A stretch of DNA of 64,000 bases from Prillingera fragicola (GCA_002335605.1 BEDY01000001.1:1-64000); one strand, 5' to 3'; counted from the stretch's first letter, positions 1 through 11,100 are shown. Notes: generated by a model from the sequence alone, not told the origin. A program made the numbers and translations.

Positions 1-184
1 GAGCGTTTGGCGTGAGCGTTTGGCGTCGTTGTGGTCAGTCTGCAGGCGCGCCCGTTGTTTGAACAACGTACTGTTTGTTCGTTCGGGACAAGCCTCCGCC
101 CAGTGGAGCGGAAGATGTTGGAGACACCCAGACAATGATGTCGCACACGTCGGACAGTCGTAGTCTGCCGACAATCAAACGCCC

Positions 185-780
185 CCTATCGGCCACGGCC
201 GTCAAGCCAGTATAAGGGACGCTGTTGCGGAAACTGGGGGACGATGTAACATACCTCTCGTAGTCTGTCAACTGTGAATCCCAGCCAAAGGGCGCGCCCG
301 TCAAGCCAGAACTGGAGTAGCTGTGGGAAGAACCGTAGAATGATGCCGTGTGTCGTCTTCTGTTGGCAGTGAGCACAGGAAAAACCCCCCAACGGGCCCG
401 CCGGTCAAGCCAGTATGAGGAATGAGGGATGAGGGAAGGCGTTCTGGAAACCGGAGGATGCTCCCTCAGAGTTCGGGCAGTGTCGCAGTAACTTGACAGC
501 AAAACCCCCCCAAAGGGCGCGCCGGTCAAGCGAGTATTGAGGGACGAGGGAAGGTGTTCTGAAAACCAGAGGATGGTCCCTCACACTTCAGATAGTGCGG
601 CGGTAACTCGACAGCAAAACCCCCCCAACGGGCGCGCCGGTCAAGCCAGAATAGAGAAGGTGTCGAAACGCCCCGGAGGATCATGGTTCATGGTATATTA
701 ACAGAAGAGAGACCAGCGCGCGGTTGGGCTCGGCAAGAAACAATTGTCCCAACGGGCGCGCCCGACAGGTGAGATAAGAC
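185..780. repeat. Degenerate ~115-bp tandem repeats with GGGCGCGCC core
   Basis: Five to six diverged copies, each opening with a GGGCGCGCC-like core followed by GTCAAGCCAG, start near 196, 291, 393, 513, 629 and 753, so the spacing is about 95-125 bp. Copies at 393 and 513 are the most alike and share further blocks (GAGGGA, AACCGGAGGATG-like, CCCTCA, TTGACAGCAAAACCCCCC). The array abuts the truncated 5' side of the retroelement. Its function is unknown. Frames that run through it are products of the repeat and do not look like genes. Confidence 0.7.
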
Positions 781-799
781 AAGGCGAGACATCATCGAG

Positions 800-1005
800 A
801 GAGAGGGGGGGGGGTCGGGCGAGGTGCGGGACCCCGGGCGAGGTTGGAGGCCGGGCGAGGGGTGGACCCCCGGGCGAGGGGATTGTGCCTGGCGGAGGAT
901 TTGGAAAAGGGTCCGCGAATTCGCTACAGTGGGCGGGCGAGGTGGCCAAGGGCCGGGCGAGGGGTCGCCCGCCCCCCCGGGTGAGGGCCCGAGCCCCCCA
1001 GGATC
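800..1005 (+). repeat. G-rich CCGGGCGAGG-type short repeat tract
   Basis: About seven imperfect copies of a GGGCGAGG motif, often within CCGGGCGAGG, lie in a purine-rich G-strand that begins with a run of nine G. The tract joins the tandem repeat array to the retroelement coding region. It is strongly strand-asymmetric and could form G-quadruplex or R-loop structures, which is inference. Small frames here translate to Gly/Arg/Pro-rich repeats and are not counted as genes. Confidence 0.6.
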
Positions 1006-1053
1006 AAGTTTGAGTCGTCTTACTGCCAAAAGCATTGTCTCCGAGATCCACAT

Positions 1054-4000
1054 GTGCCAACCACTTCCAGTGGGACGCGCATCGTGCCTCCACCCCCGAT
1101 CGTTCGAGCTGTGTTCTTAGACAAGCACATGCCTCAGCGATCCCCAGCGGAACCCCTGGTCAGTGGATTTATTAGCTTTATCGCTTACTTCCGTCGCTAC
1201 ATGGCCAAGGCTACCGCCAAGCTCAAGTCGCAAGAAGTGAAGGTCAACCTCTTCCAAGAACATATGGATGACGCCATCGCTGAATCAGCGGATTACGAAT
1301 CCAATGATGATGATGATGATGGCGATGCCTACTTCCATCACTCGGACAGAGCAGCCGCCTTCACTGCGACAGTCGACGAGCTCGACCCTCCAGACTTCTC
1401 AGCACCACCAGTGTTGACGAGCGAGGACTGGGAAGAACACGTCGACCCCCTTTACCCCTCTCCGCCGCCAGACCTTGAGCAAGTCCGCCGGCAAGTCCCT
1501 GAAGAGTTCCATCAATATCTTGATGTGTTCTCCAAGGTTCTGTCAGAAGAACTCCCTCCGCATTCATCCTATGACCACGCCATCGAGTTCAAGGAGGACG
1601 CTGCCCTACCCCCAAAAAGGAAAGCTTTCCACCTAGGACCCGAAGAGCGCTCACTTGCCCAGAGTCATGTGGACAAACTGCTGGAGAAGGGACTGATTCG
1701 GCCTTCCAAGTCGCCAATCGCTTCCCCTTTGTTCTTCGTTGACAAAAAGGATGCCGCCAAGGGACGACCCGTTGTTGACTATCGACAAGTCAACGCCATC
1801 ACCCGCAAATGGCGACATCCTATTCCCCGTACCGAAGACCTCCTTGACACCGTCTGTTCTGGCAAGATCTTCACCAAGATCGATCTGCGGTCTGCCTACT
1901 ACCTCGTCCGAGTTCGACCGGGCGATGAGTGGAAGACTGCCTTCGCCACCCCTCAAGGACTCTTCGAGTACCTGGTCATGCCGTTTGGCTTGTCCAATGC
2001 CCCGGCGTCGTTTCAAAACCTCATCAATGAGTGTTTGAGCGACCTTATCGACGAATGTGCCATCGCCTACCTCGACGACATCTTGATCTATTCTTCAGAT
2101 CGGGAACAACATGTCAAAGATGTCGAGAAGGTGTTGGATCGCCTTCGTCAACACGCTCTCTTTGCAAAAGCAGAGAAGTGTGAATTCTTCGTCACTGAGA
2201 CCGAGTTCTTGGGATACAACATCTCGCATAGCAAGATCGACATGTCCCCAAGCAAGGTGTCAGCCATCCTCAACTGGAAGGCACCTAGGACAACGCGTCA
2301 AGTCAGATCATTCCTCGGCTTCGCCAACTTCTACAGACGGTTCATCAAGGATTACTCCAAGATGGCCCGTCCTCTTCACCGTCTCACGGAGAAAGGACGT
2401 GCCTTCTTATGGGAGCAAGAACATCAAGACGCCTTTGAAGCCCTCAAATTGGCTTTCACCAAGGCGCCCATCCTATTAGCCTTCAACCCAGATAAGTGGT
2501 TGATCATTGAAGTTGACGCCTCAGACTTTGCCATTGGCGCAGTCCTCTCCCAAATCAGTGATGACGGTCATCTCCTCCCGGTTGCGTTCCATTCCCGCAA
2601 ACTTATTGCGGCGGAACTCAACTACGCCACCTACGATAAGGAGATGCTGGCAGTGGTCGAGGCTTTCCGTGTGTGGCGACACTACATCATTAGTGTCCCA
2701 CATACCCAAGTCTACACCGACCACCGCAACCTGGAGTACTTCCTCACAGCTCGTGTGTGGAACCGCCGGCATAACCGGTGGCTCACCTTCCTCCAATGCT
2801 TCGACTACTCCCTCAAATGGAGATCGGGTAAGCAGATGGAGAAAGCTGACGCCCTTAGCCGGCGACATGAGTTCAAGGAAGGTACGCGTGCATCAGAGGC
2901 CGATCCTTCTCCCTTCTTTGATCCTGGCAAGGTCCAGTCCAGATTCCCGTCGCTGCAAGAGGGGTCTGTGACAGTTCGACAACTTGGACACGACCAGGGT
3001 CAAGAAGAGGATGAGGGTGACGATGATGGCCAAGACAACAATGAGGACGACCTCCCCCCAGGTGGATTTCTTACCGGACAGCATGCGTTGATTGCGGACA
3101 TACATCGCAAACAACGCGCCGATCCAGAAATGGTCGGTCTCATCAAAATGCTGGAGTCGGAAGAACCACCCAGGGAAGAGGATCGTCCGGACGATTGGGA
3201 CATGCTTTCTCTCTCTGAGACCGGGCTACTGCTATACGGCAATCGGATCCAGGTTCCCGATGACCATCAACTGAAGCTCGACATCCTCTATGAGAGTCAC
3301 AACACACCAGCTTCAGGTCATCCCGGGATCAAGATCACCCAGATGAGCGTACAACAGTTCTTCAATTTCCCCGGCCTCGCCAAGTTCGTGCGCACCTATG
3401 TTCGAGGCTGCCACACTTGCCAACGAGACAAGCATCCCCGACACAGGCCCTATGGACCCCTCCAACCGTTACCGGTTCCTTCCGGCCCATGGCAATCAAT
3501 CGCCATGGACGCCATCGTCAAACTTCCCCCGTCGGGGCCAGATGAACATGATTCAATCATGGTTTTCATCTGTCGCTACACTAAGATGGCGAAGTTTGTG
3601 ACGTTCAAGGAAGAGGGATTCGGTGCTCCCCAACTAGCGGCTATGTTCTTAGAACACATTGTCGCGGAGCACGGTATTCCCTTGGAGATCATCTCAGACC
3701 GGGGACCGATCAACGCTTCCCTGTTCTGGCGTGAGTTCCTAGCCTGCCTCGGATCAACCCCTCTTCTCAGCACGGCATTTCACCCCCAGACCGATGGGCA
3801 GACGGAGCGTCTCAACCAAATCCTAGAGGTTTACCTGAGACACTTCATCAACACTGCCCAATCGAACTGGAAGATGTACCTCGGTATTGCGCAAATCAGT
3901 TACAACGCGCATTACCAGTCATCTATCGGAATGTCACCATTCAAAGCTGAGAGGGGTTACGAACCCATTGTCCCTGCCACTGCCTTCCGTCCCGCTACCA

Positions 4001-4653
4001 TCCCTGCTGTGGACGAGCATCTTCGCCAGCTTGACGCATTGCGCCGGCTCCTCGTCGAGAACCTCGAGAAGGCCCAAGATCGTCAGAGTCGGTTCTTTGA
4101 TCGCAAGGTCTCAGACACCCCCAATCTCTCTGTCGGCGATCGGGTTTTCTTAAACCGCAAGAACATCAGAACCTTGCGACCATCTCTCAAACTCGACGAG
4201 CAGATGCTTGGCCCCTTCACCATCAAGGCGACCACTTCCTCTCCACTTGCCTTCATCCTCGACCTCCCAGCCAGCTTGTCTCGGCTATCGCCAGGGTTCC
4301 ACGTCAACCTACTGGAACCCGAACGACCTGCCCATCCTGAGCAGAGACAAGAGCCACCTCGTCCCATCCTGGTGGACGGTGAAGAATCGTTCTACGTGGA
4401 GAAGATCTTGGATTCGCGCAAGAGTGGCCGCCGACACGAGTACCTCGTTCGTTGGCTCGGATACGACGAGTCGCATGACTCATGGATTCCTTACGCCGAA
4501 GCCCGCGACCTCGCAGTCTTCAAGGAATACCGCGCGGCACACGAGGGACAAGAAGGAGTCTTCTTCCCCCCTTCCGGAGCGCGCCAACAATCCACTCCGC
4601 GCCCTCCACCTGTTCGACAGCAACCGCCTCGCCGTACGGCACACACTCAGTGA
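1054..4653 (+). CDS. Ty3/gypsy pol polyprotein: RT, RNase H, integrase, chromodomain
   Basis: The 1199-codon frame has no internal stop. The first ~130 residues match no domain I recognise and include an acidic Asp run. Reverse transcriptase follows, with the YLDD active site near residue 339. RNase H shows the EVDASD segment near 487 and ends at KADALSRR. Integrase shows the zinc-binding CHTC near 786 and a D-D-E set at MDAI (~818), SDRG (~882) and QTERLNQ (~917). A chromodomain spans about 1112-1164 (FYVEKIL..EYLVRWLGY..SWIP) and would tether integration to marked chromatin in this family. Gag and protease are missing. An intact frame in a 5'-truncated copy suggests recent loss or an assembly collapse. 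Confidence 0.9.
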   Translation: MPTTSSGTRIVPPPPIVRAVFLDKHMPQRSPAEPLVSGFISFIAYFRRYMAKATAKLKSQEVKVNLFQEHMDDAIAESADYESNDDDDDGDAYFHHSDRAAAFTATVDELDPPDFSAPPVLTSEDWEEHVDPLYPSPPPDLEQVRRQVPEEFHQYLDVFSKVLSEELPPHSSYDHAIEFKEDAALPPKRKAFHLGPEERSLAQSHVDKLLEKGLIRPSKSPIASPLFFVDKKDAAKGRPVVDYRQVNAITRKWRHPIPRTEDLLDTVCSGKIFTKIDLRSAYYLVRVRPGDEWKTAFATPQGLFEYLVMPFGLSNAPASFQNLINECLSDLIDECAIAYLDDILIYSSDREQHVKDVEKVLDRLRQHALFAKAEKCEFFVTETEFLGYNISHSKIDMSPSKVSAILNWKAPRTTRQVRSFLGFANFYRRFIKDYSKMARPLHRLTEKGRAFLWEQEHQDAFEALKLAFTKAPILLAFNPDKWLIIEVDASDFAIGAVLSQISDDGHLLPVAFHSRKLIAAELNYATYDKEMLAVVEAFRVWRHYIISVPHTQVYTDHRNLEYFLTARVWNRRHNRWLTFLQCFDYSLKWRSGKQMEKADALSRRHEFKEGTRASEADPSPFFDPGKVQSRFPSLQEGSVTVRQLGHDQGQEEDEGDDDGQDNNEDDLPPGGFLTGQHALIADIHRKQRADPEMVGLIKMLESEEPPREEDRPDDWDMLSLSETGLLLYGNRIQVPDDHQLKLDILYESHNTPASGHPGIKITQMSVQQFFNFPGLAKFVRTYVRGCHTCQRDKHPRHRPYGPLQPLPVPSGPWQSIAMDAIVKLPPSGPDEHDSIMVFICRYTKMAKFVTFKEEGFGAPQLAAMFLEHIVAEHGIPLEIISDRGPINASLFWREFLACLGSTPLLSTAFHPQTDGQTERLNQILEVYLRHFINTAQSNWKMYLGIAQISYNAHYQSSIGMSPFKAERGYEPIVPATAFRPATIPAVDEHLRQLDALRRLLVENLEKAQDRQSRFFDRKVSDTPNLSVGDRVFLNRKNIRTLRPSLKLDEQMLGPFTIKATTSSPLAFILDLPASLSRLSPGFHVNLLEPERPAHPEQRQEPPRPILVDGEESFYVEKILDSRKSGRRHEYLVRWLGYDESHDSWIPYAEARDLAVFKEYRAAHEGQEGVFFPPSGARQQSTPRPPPVRQQPPRRTAHTQ

Positions 4654-4745
4654 TGACCGTTTCATTCACTCGTTCTGCAAACTCGCACTGCACCGAGCTT
4701 TCAACAAGCGAAAGCGAGTACTTGGCCGTCGAGGACAACGGCCCT

Positions 4746-4758
4746 AGTTGGGGGGCAA
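4746..4758 (+). other. Polypurine tract for plus-strand priming
   Basis: A G-rich tract, AGTTGGGGGGCAA, lies directly before the TGTCACG that opens the 3' LTR. This is the expected place for the polypurine primer of plus-strand DNA synthesis in LTR elements. The assignment rests on position and composition. Confidence 0.65.
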
Positions 4759-5398
4759 TGTCACGATCCAGCCCGAGTTTGCTTCCGTAGTTCATATACT
4801 TCCGTAGTCTTTCGACCACGCGACCTCCACTTGGAGTCCCTGCGGTGGCATTTGGCCGGTGCAACGCACCGTGCAGCGAACAACTTGTATCGCTTGTAGC
4901 GTTGTACTCTAAGCCATGTTACTTTGAGTCTAGTCCAGCCTATTCGACGCGCCTCCCCTCTCGTCCATGTCTTAGTCATTCACGCTACGTCGCAGCAAGT
5001 CGTTATCGAGTTACCACCAGGATTCACCTGTGTTCGCCACTTCGTCGCTCTTGCGCCCCCACACCTGCCGTCAACTACGCTGGACGGATTGATTTGAGGT
5101 TTTCGGTTACGTCCCTCACTTCGATCGTGACACTTAGTCATTTACGCTACGCCGCAGCAAGTCGTTATCGAGTTACCACCAGGATTCACCTGTGTTCGCC
5201 ACTTCGTCGCTCTTGCGCCCCCACACCTGCCGTCAACTACGCTGGACGGATTGATTTGAGGTTTTCAGCTACGTCCCTCACTTCGATCGTGACATATTCC
5301 TCTCTGGTCAATCATTGAACCCTACACCAACCCGCCTCGATCTTCTCCGACCCCTCAACCGTATTTATCGACCTCTTCGATATTACGGGATCGTGACA
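4759..5398 (+). repeat. 3' LTR of the gypsy element (640 bp)
   Basis: The LTR starts TGTCACGATCC and ends GGATCGTGACA, a perfect 11-bp terminal inverted repeat with canonical TG..CA ends. It lies ~105 bp after the pol stop and immediately after a polypurine tract. Inside are two tandem copies of a 162-bp unit. There is no matching 5' LTR in the window, so LTR age cannot be estimated here. Confidence 0.85.
4971..5294 (+). repeat. Tandem duplication of a 162-bp unit inside the LTR
   Basis: Two nearly identical copies begin at 4971 and 5133 (CTTAGTCATT(C/T)ACGCTACG) and differ at only a few bases. Each copy ends in GATCGTGACA (5123-5132 and 5285-5294), the same ten bases that close the whole LTR at 5389-5398. 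The unit therefore carries a copy of the LTR terminus. Confidence 0.85.
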
Positions 5399-5876
5399 AC
5401 GTGGCATGTGTGTAAACACCACGTGGCTAAATGTACATATTAACAAATTGCATTACAAATTTCAAATCTCAGGGAAAATTGCTTCCGGTGTAATTTGAAA
5501 ATTGTAAGACATTACAATTGAACAGGGAGTAGGCTCTGTAACCTGTCGTCGGTCATGGTGCTGGGCCATGACACGCGGCGTGGTTGCGTTTTCATCCAGC
5601 CAGCTGTGGGGCTCCACAGCCCCATCTACTCCGCGATGTTCGGAGAACCCTTCGGGCATTGGATACGCATCCTGATCGTCCATCCGGCAACGAACGAACA
5701 CCGGTGACATCGCGTGGTGCTAAAGAACAACGCTAACAATCTGGCCACCCGGCAATGCCTCGTTGGTCTTGCTTTTGTTCTCTCAGCTTTTCTCTTCAGG
5801 CAAAGGGCGCACGAGGACGCTAGTTCAGCGCGGCACCAACACATAAGAACCACGCTCGAATCCCCCCCAACTCTTC
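5399..5876. other. Intergenic DNA between retroelement and hydroxylase gene
   Basis: An AT-richer start (about 5400-5530) is followed by GC-richer DNA. The heptamer ACGTGGC occurs twice just after the LTR. I see no convincing gene. The last 100 bases should hold the promoter of the next gene. Confidence 0.5.
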
Positions 5877-7076
5877 ATGGCCACTGTAACAGAGATTGAC
5901 AGTCGAACATCCTCCTCCATCAAGCGTACCCGAGCGCAAACCAAGATGGCAACGCAGACGGAAACGCAGCAGGTAACTGCCAAGCCAACAGCAAAGCCAT
6001 ACACTGGCAGTACGTCTTCTCACGCACTCGCAGGCGGCGGCTGACGCATCCCCAGAGGATCACAAGTGGGCTCGCTCGCCGTCGAGCCGCGCAAACGGCA
6101 CCGTTGCTTCGCTTGCCCCTACGATCATGTTCCAGATCGTGGCCATATGGTTCCACAAGTCGAGCCTCGGCATCCAGTTCTACACCTGGCTGAACGCAAA
6201 CTATACGCAATGGCAGATCAATCTCTGGTGGCGATACGCGCTCACCACCGGACTGTACCTCGTGATCGGTGCGATTTTCATGGCGTTTGACATGAACGAC
6301 ACGCTGCACAACATGGTGAAAAAGTACAAGGTCCAGCCCGACAAACGCATTACTTGGGCAGAGTACCGCGACGTCTGGGCGATTGCGCTGCGCAACGCGA
6401 TTCTCGTCAACTTTCCCTTCAACTTTGTCGTCTCGTACATGTGGCCCAGCCCGACAGGATTGCCGTTGCCAGGCGCGCGCCGGACACTGGCAGTGTACAC
6501 TGTCTCGCTGTTTTGCGAGGAGGCAGGTTTCTACCTCGTCCACCGCGCTGTGCATTCCAAGATGCTCTACGCCAAGATCCACAAGATGCACCACCGCTTT
6601 ACGGCGCCGGTCGCACTTGCGAGCACCTACTGCACCCTCACGGAGCATGTCTTTGTGAGCCGTTTGCTGAGGGTTTTCGCTAAATTCTAGTCCAACATCG
6701 CCCCTATCGTCGTCGGGCTTGTTTTGTGCGACGCGCACTGGAGTCTCACAATCCAGTTCTTTGCGTCACTCTTGGTTGGAACCCTCTGCACTCAGTAAGC
6801 CTTTTAGTGCTGCCGCCCGCTGACATGCAGCTCCGACTACAACATTCCCTATCTCTTTAATGCCCTCCAGCACGACTGGCATCACTGTGAGTTTACATCA
6901 CCGGCGTTGGCTGATTGCCAGACGCCTATACAGAAAACTATGGCCCAATCGGCCTCCTCGACGAGATTCTGGGCACGAACAAGGGGTTCAAGGTGTGGCT
7001 CGGTGAGCTGCAGCGTCGCGATGCGCTAGGGTGGTACAGGACTGGACGCGAGGAGCTCATCGGCAAGTCGGCCTAG
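5877..7076 (+). CDS. Sterol C-4 methyl oxidase-like fatty acid hydroxylase (ERG25-like)
   Basis: Five exons (5877-5972, 6034-6654, 6691-6794, 6831-6886, 6922-7076) join in frame to 343 residues, near the family's usual length. The protein is a membrane di-iron oxygenase of the fatty acid hydroxylase superfamily. The three histidine boxes are HRAVH, HKMHH (together about residues 200-220) and HDWHH late in the protein, with hydrophobic segments between. In sterol synthesis such enzymes oxidise the C-4 methyl group of 4,4-dimethyl sterols in the ER. The divergent first ~40 residues and the accessory setting make this more likely a paralog than the housekeeping enzyme. The ATG at 5877 is the first one in frame and precedes a good GTAACT donor. 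Confidence 0.85.
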
Positions 7077-8119
7077 GAGCTGCGCGCCGCTGTGGGCGAG
7101 CTTGGGTGTGTGTATCGGTGGTGATGTAAGTGCAAAGAGCAATTGTGTTCCGTCATGCGCGTGACAATGACAGTCATCGCTGGTACCCGCTCCCGCACGA
7201 CGGCCTCATCTACAAACATTCCAGGCCTGGCCATTGATACCGGCCACCAAATCTGTGGTGACTAAACACTGAAGATACATATTAACATTGTTCACCCCGG
7301 AGAGCTAAATGGTGTGGCCATGTGTGCCATCCGGCTCATCAGCATCGACGCTGTTGTCCCTCACTCTGGATGTCTTATTTTGCTTGCACAGTCGCCCAAG
7401 GACGAAGCTTTGCCACCCACTCGCTGACTGCCGGGATGCGACGGTTACTTATGTCGACCCGTCCCAGAACAGAGGTCAGACGAAATTGCCTTGCCTCGCA
7501 AACCCCGGCAAGTTGGCAGCGAGGCCTGTGACTTGCTCAATCCAGTATTGAAATGCTCGCTGTCTTGAATGGTGAGAGGGCCAGGCAGCAGTTGACAGTG
7601 CATAGCCGCGAGTGAGTTGGGTTCTGTTGAGATGGGCAGCAGCAGCAGTCCTCCATCTTGACGGTGGGTCCACATTGTTCGTAGGTGAGTGTTTTGTTGC
7701 TGAGAGTAGTAGTGGGTGTATCGTCAACAAGGTGAGTCACGGCATAAGGTCCGAGGGCCTACTCGCTCTACCGCTGTGTGTGCATGTTGAGGGCGCTGCG
7801 CCCCTCCTCCAGCCGCTGGTGATCGTACCCCATGCTGCGCTGCCTCGACACACACACACGCACACACACACACACACACAGCCCCTTCTGCGCCCCCTCG
7901 GCTCCTCCTCTGCAGCCGCAGTGATCTGCATTACACAAGTGAAACTGGCCCTGCGCCCTCGGACACTCATGTACAGTCAACCCTTCCCTCGGCCTTCCCT
8001 CGGCTTCCCTCCACCCACAGGCGTCCGCCACCCATGTCACCTCGGTCCCTATCATCATCTTCCTCCTCCCGACCATCCTTGTTGCACCTCTCTTGTTCTC
8101 TCCCCCAGTGTCCGCGGCA
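7077..8119. other. Intergenic region with a CA microsatellite
   Basis: Frames here are broken by, or consist of, simple sequence. A C/T-rich stretch (about 8020-8110) precedes the regulator gene and resembles a fungal promoter pyrimidine tract. It ends in CTCCCCCAG, which could also be an acceptor for an upstream non-coding exon. Confidence 0.45.
7847..7881. repeat. (CA)n microsatellite
   Basis: About 17 CA dinucleotides with a single G interruption at 7860. Confidence 0.9.
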
Positions 8120-11100
8120 ATGCGGGTGATGCGCTCGGCTTGCCGCTGGCCATCAACCCCACCACCACCTTCCTCTCCACCCCGCTCGTCCCAGCCCCAA
8201 AACATACAACAGTCATTCTCCACAGCATCATCCCCACTCTCGTCCTCTCCCTCAAGCCCGACATCTCAACCCGCCTCAAACACGTCAAACCCGCGCTTTG
8301 CTGGCTTTCTGCCTCCGGTTCAACAAGACCTCGACGCTCTGACCAGCGACGAGCTCGAGCTCGTTCAATCAGTATCCCCGCGGTCCCGTGGCAGGCTGGC
8401 CTGGCTGGTGAGTTGCAGAATTCTCTCTCGAGCTAGTGAGTCGAAAAGCTGACCCACCAGCTTCGCCTCTGTCACGATCCCACATACACTCGACACGCCG
8501 GCCAACACGCTTGCAAGCACTGCCGCGCTCAGTGGAAGCGATACCCTTGCCCCTGCATCGTGCATTCGGAAGCCGGCGCTCGAGGCAAGGTTGCGTGTGC
8601 GAGCTGCCAGCGATTGAAGCAGCCGTGCTCTCTTGGCGACGAGCAGTCTGGCGACGGCGGCACCGACGCGTCGGACAGCGAGTTGACAGCCATCTCGGAC
8701 TTTTCTCCATCTCCGTCCCAGCGGCTGACGAGCCCTCCACTCTCAACACCACCACCTTCCTGTAGCTCCCTCGGATCCCTTTATTCACTACTCTCAGACA
8801 ACTCGGAGCCTTCCCCTGCGTTCGACACGGCAATGGACGGCGACGATTCTCTGACCATACTTGCAACTGCGGCGGACGACATAGCGGCGAGGGGGGCATC
8901 CGTGGCGGCCGTCGCCAGCCTAGACAGCGGCGACGCCGGCCACACACCTCGCCCGTCATCGCTCAGTTCCCAACAGCCTCTGCCCGAAAGTCACACTCAA
9001 GAGTCCTCGCTCGGTGGCATGTCCCAACGCAACAGGCTTGCTTCCGGGCAGGGCACGCCCAAGGCGCACACAAGACTCGAGGACACCACGACCACGCAGA
9101 CAAGACACGTTGCCAACGCATCATCAACCAACGAGCACTCGTCAGCACCTCACTTCCTCATGCAAGTCAACATTGCTGCTCGGCTCTCTCGCAACACCTC
9201 GCCCGCTTCAACTTGCTCCACGGGTGGCCTCGCGCCCCGTGAACCCCTCTGTGGCGGTGACGACGAGCCGCCTCTTGTGCAGGAGGCCTCTGTCCAGACC
9301 ACCAACACGGACACCATTCTGGGGTCAAAGGACACCACCTCTTCCTTCACACCCTCGCTTCCATTCGCTGCACCCGACCCCATCTTTCCAAGTTGGCCAG
9401 CCCCAGGCCCCGACGGTCTGCCAATATGGTTCAAGCCTGTGACATTCACCCAAGCTCCAGAGCCTCCCCCGCCCCTCGACGTCACTAGGGTCTTCTGCAC
9501 CGAGCCTCTCGCACCAGGCCAGTTCATCCTGCGCATCAACTTGAACTGCGACCACAAGACTGCTGGTGGTGGTTGCGCTCTCAACAAGTCTCGTGTGGGG
9601 CCGGAGCCGGCAACCCCTGTCGGCGGCGAGAAGACGCCCAAGCGCAAGCATGCCGGGTTTGTTGAGACCGCCTCGCCTGTCATCCAAAGCCAAGAGCCTG
9701 GCGGCACGGCCCCTGCTGGCCTGGCCCGGTCAGACGAGCCAACTCCCCACACTGGCACTGTGGCGATCAGCCCTCGGAAGCGCGGCAGTGAACCCTCTCC
9801 ACGCACAACGCATCCTCCCTCCAAGCGGCACAGACCGGAAGACTACCTTCTCGTGCGATCAGCAACACTCGACATTGTCGTCAACGCCGCAGGGATCCTG
9901 GAGCACCACGCGTCTTACTTTTACATTGCCAAGCTCGCCGTCAGTCTCTTTCCTGGTCACTCCATTAGCATTGACCCAGAGTCGGCCACTACACTTCTTC
10001 CAGCTCTGCTCCCCCGCATCCCCTTCCTCTCGCGAGTGCTCCACATTGACTTTCGCCTGGCACTCTTGCTCAAGCAGAGCGCTACAATGCCAACTGCTCA
10101 GGTGGTACTTCCCCGCTACCTCTACAAGTATGTCTGCTCGCCGAACATCTGCTCACGACCAGACCACTTGTGCCCTGCGAAGCATGCGACATTACCCGCA
10201 CGCCGTGTGTCCTCGCCAACGTCCCCTTTCATCCCCAGCTCACGGACATTGTGCTGCCACCTTGCCTGTCGTGTCAGGTCAGTGGCACACAGTGCCGTGT
10301 TCAGATGCTCAACGGCAACGCTTCGGCGGTTGCTACCCTCAAGGCCGTTGTCTACCCCACGCCAATCTCCCTCCAGCCCCCTCCAGGTTTGATCATGGTC
10401 TCTCACATTGACGCCTGGGGAGCCCGCAGGTATCACCCCTGCTTCCACCCAGGAGACGCTTGTGGCAGTCCTCACAAAGAGCCCACGCACGTCCTTGGCA
10501 TTCATTAACGCATGGCAGGCAATGTGCCCATACCTACTGCGCCTCGCCCAAAGCCTCAACCTCGCCAGCCAACCCCTCGCCCAGCATACCGAGGCCGACT
10601 TGCTCACCAGCGTCCGCGCACGCAGCACACTCCCTCACTGCCGCTGGGCGCTGTCGCCCATGCCACTAGTCGTCGCCGACGAAGTCGAGGCCGTCCTCGC
10701 CGGCGCAGCCTACTCCGAGGCCGTGCTCATTACAGTCCTCTACCGCCGCTGTTTTCTGCCTCCCAGCGGCTCGATATCACCACCGCCGACACACCGGCCG
10801 CTCACCTTTGTCCCGGACCCGAACCTGGTCGACCACAAGACCCTCCGTCATCCCGGCTCCACAGGCGTCCTGCGCGCACCGGGTCCATTCGACGAGTGGG
10901 TCGCATGGGTCGCCACCCCAGACAAGGTCATCATCTACGCCCGCAGAGAGCGCATCAACACCCGTCCGGGCATCTATGGCGAACTGCTCAAGGCGTACCC
11001 CCAGCTGTGTGCCCCTGGCGCTGACGGCCTCCCACCCCTCTTCGTGAGCCTGCCGATCAGCATCGAGGGCACGGGTCCTGCAGCGGTGTGCGTCGTCGTC

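Larger units (their letters stand above)
1054..5398 (+). mobile_element. Ty3/gypsy LTR retrotransposon with chromodomain, 5'-truncated
   Basis: The element has a pol frame, a polypurine tract and a 640-bp 3' LTR bounded by TG..CA. No 5' LTR, primer-binding site, gag zinc knuckle or aspartic protease active site is visible between position 1 and the reverse transcriptase. The 5' half therefore seems lost or replaced by the repeat DNA upstream. Domain order (RT, RNase H, integrase, chromodomain) is the Ty3/gypsy order and the terminal chromodomain marks a chromovirus. The 5' limit is set at the first ATG of the open frame and the true boundary is unclear. As it stands the copy could not move by itself. 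Confidence 0.9.

Noticed and set aside
185..780. CRISPR-like regular repeats
   Set aside because: The copies are degenerate over their full length, with no conserved short repeat and unique spacers, and the host is a eukaryote.
5920..6738. 272-codon minus-strand frame over the hydroxylase gene
   Set aside because: It overlaps introns and exons of the spliced ERG25-like gene, which has all three histidine boxes.
7612..8436. 274-codon frame containing a His-Thr run
   Set aside because: The run is the CA microsatellite, and the frame conflicts with the spliced regulator exon at 8120-8407.
9566..10411. Overlapping 281-codon frame inside the regulator gene
   Set aside because: Out-of-frame shadow rich in Ser/Arg/Pro; the chosen frame carries the cysteine modules and splices correctly.
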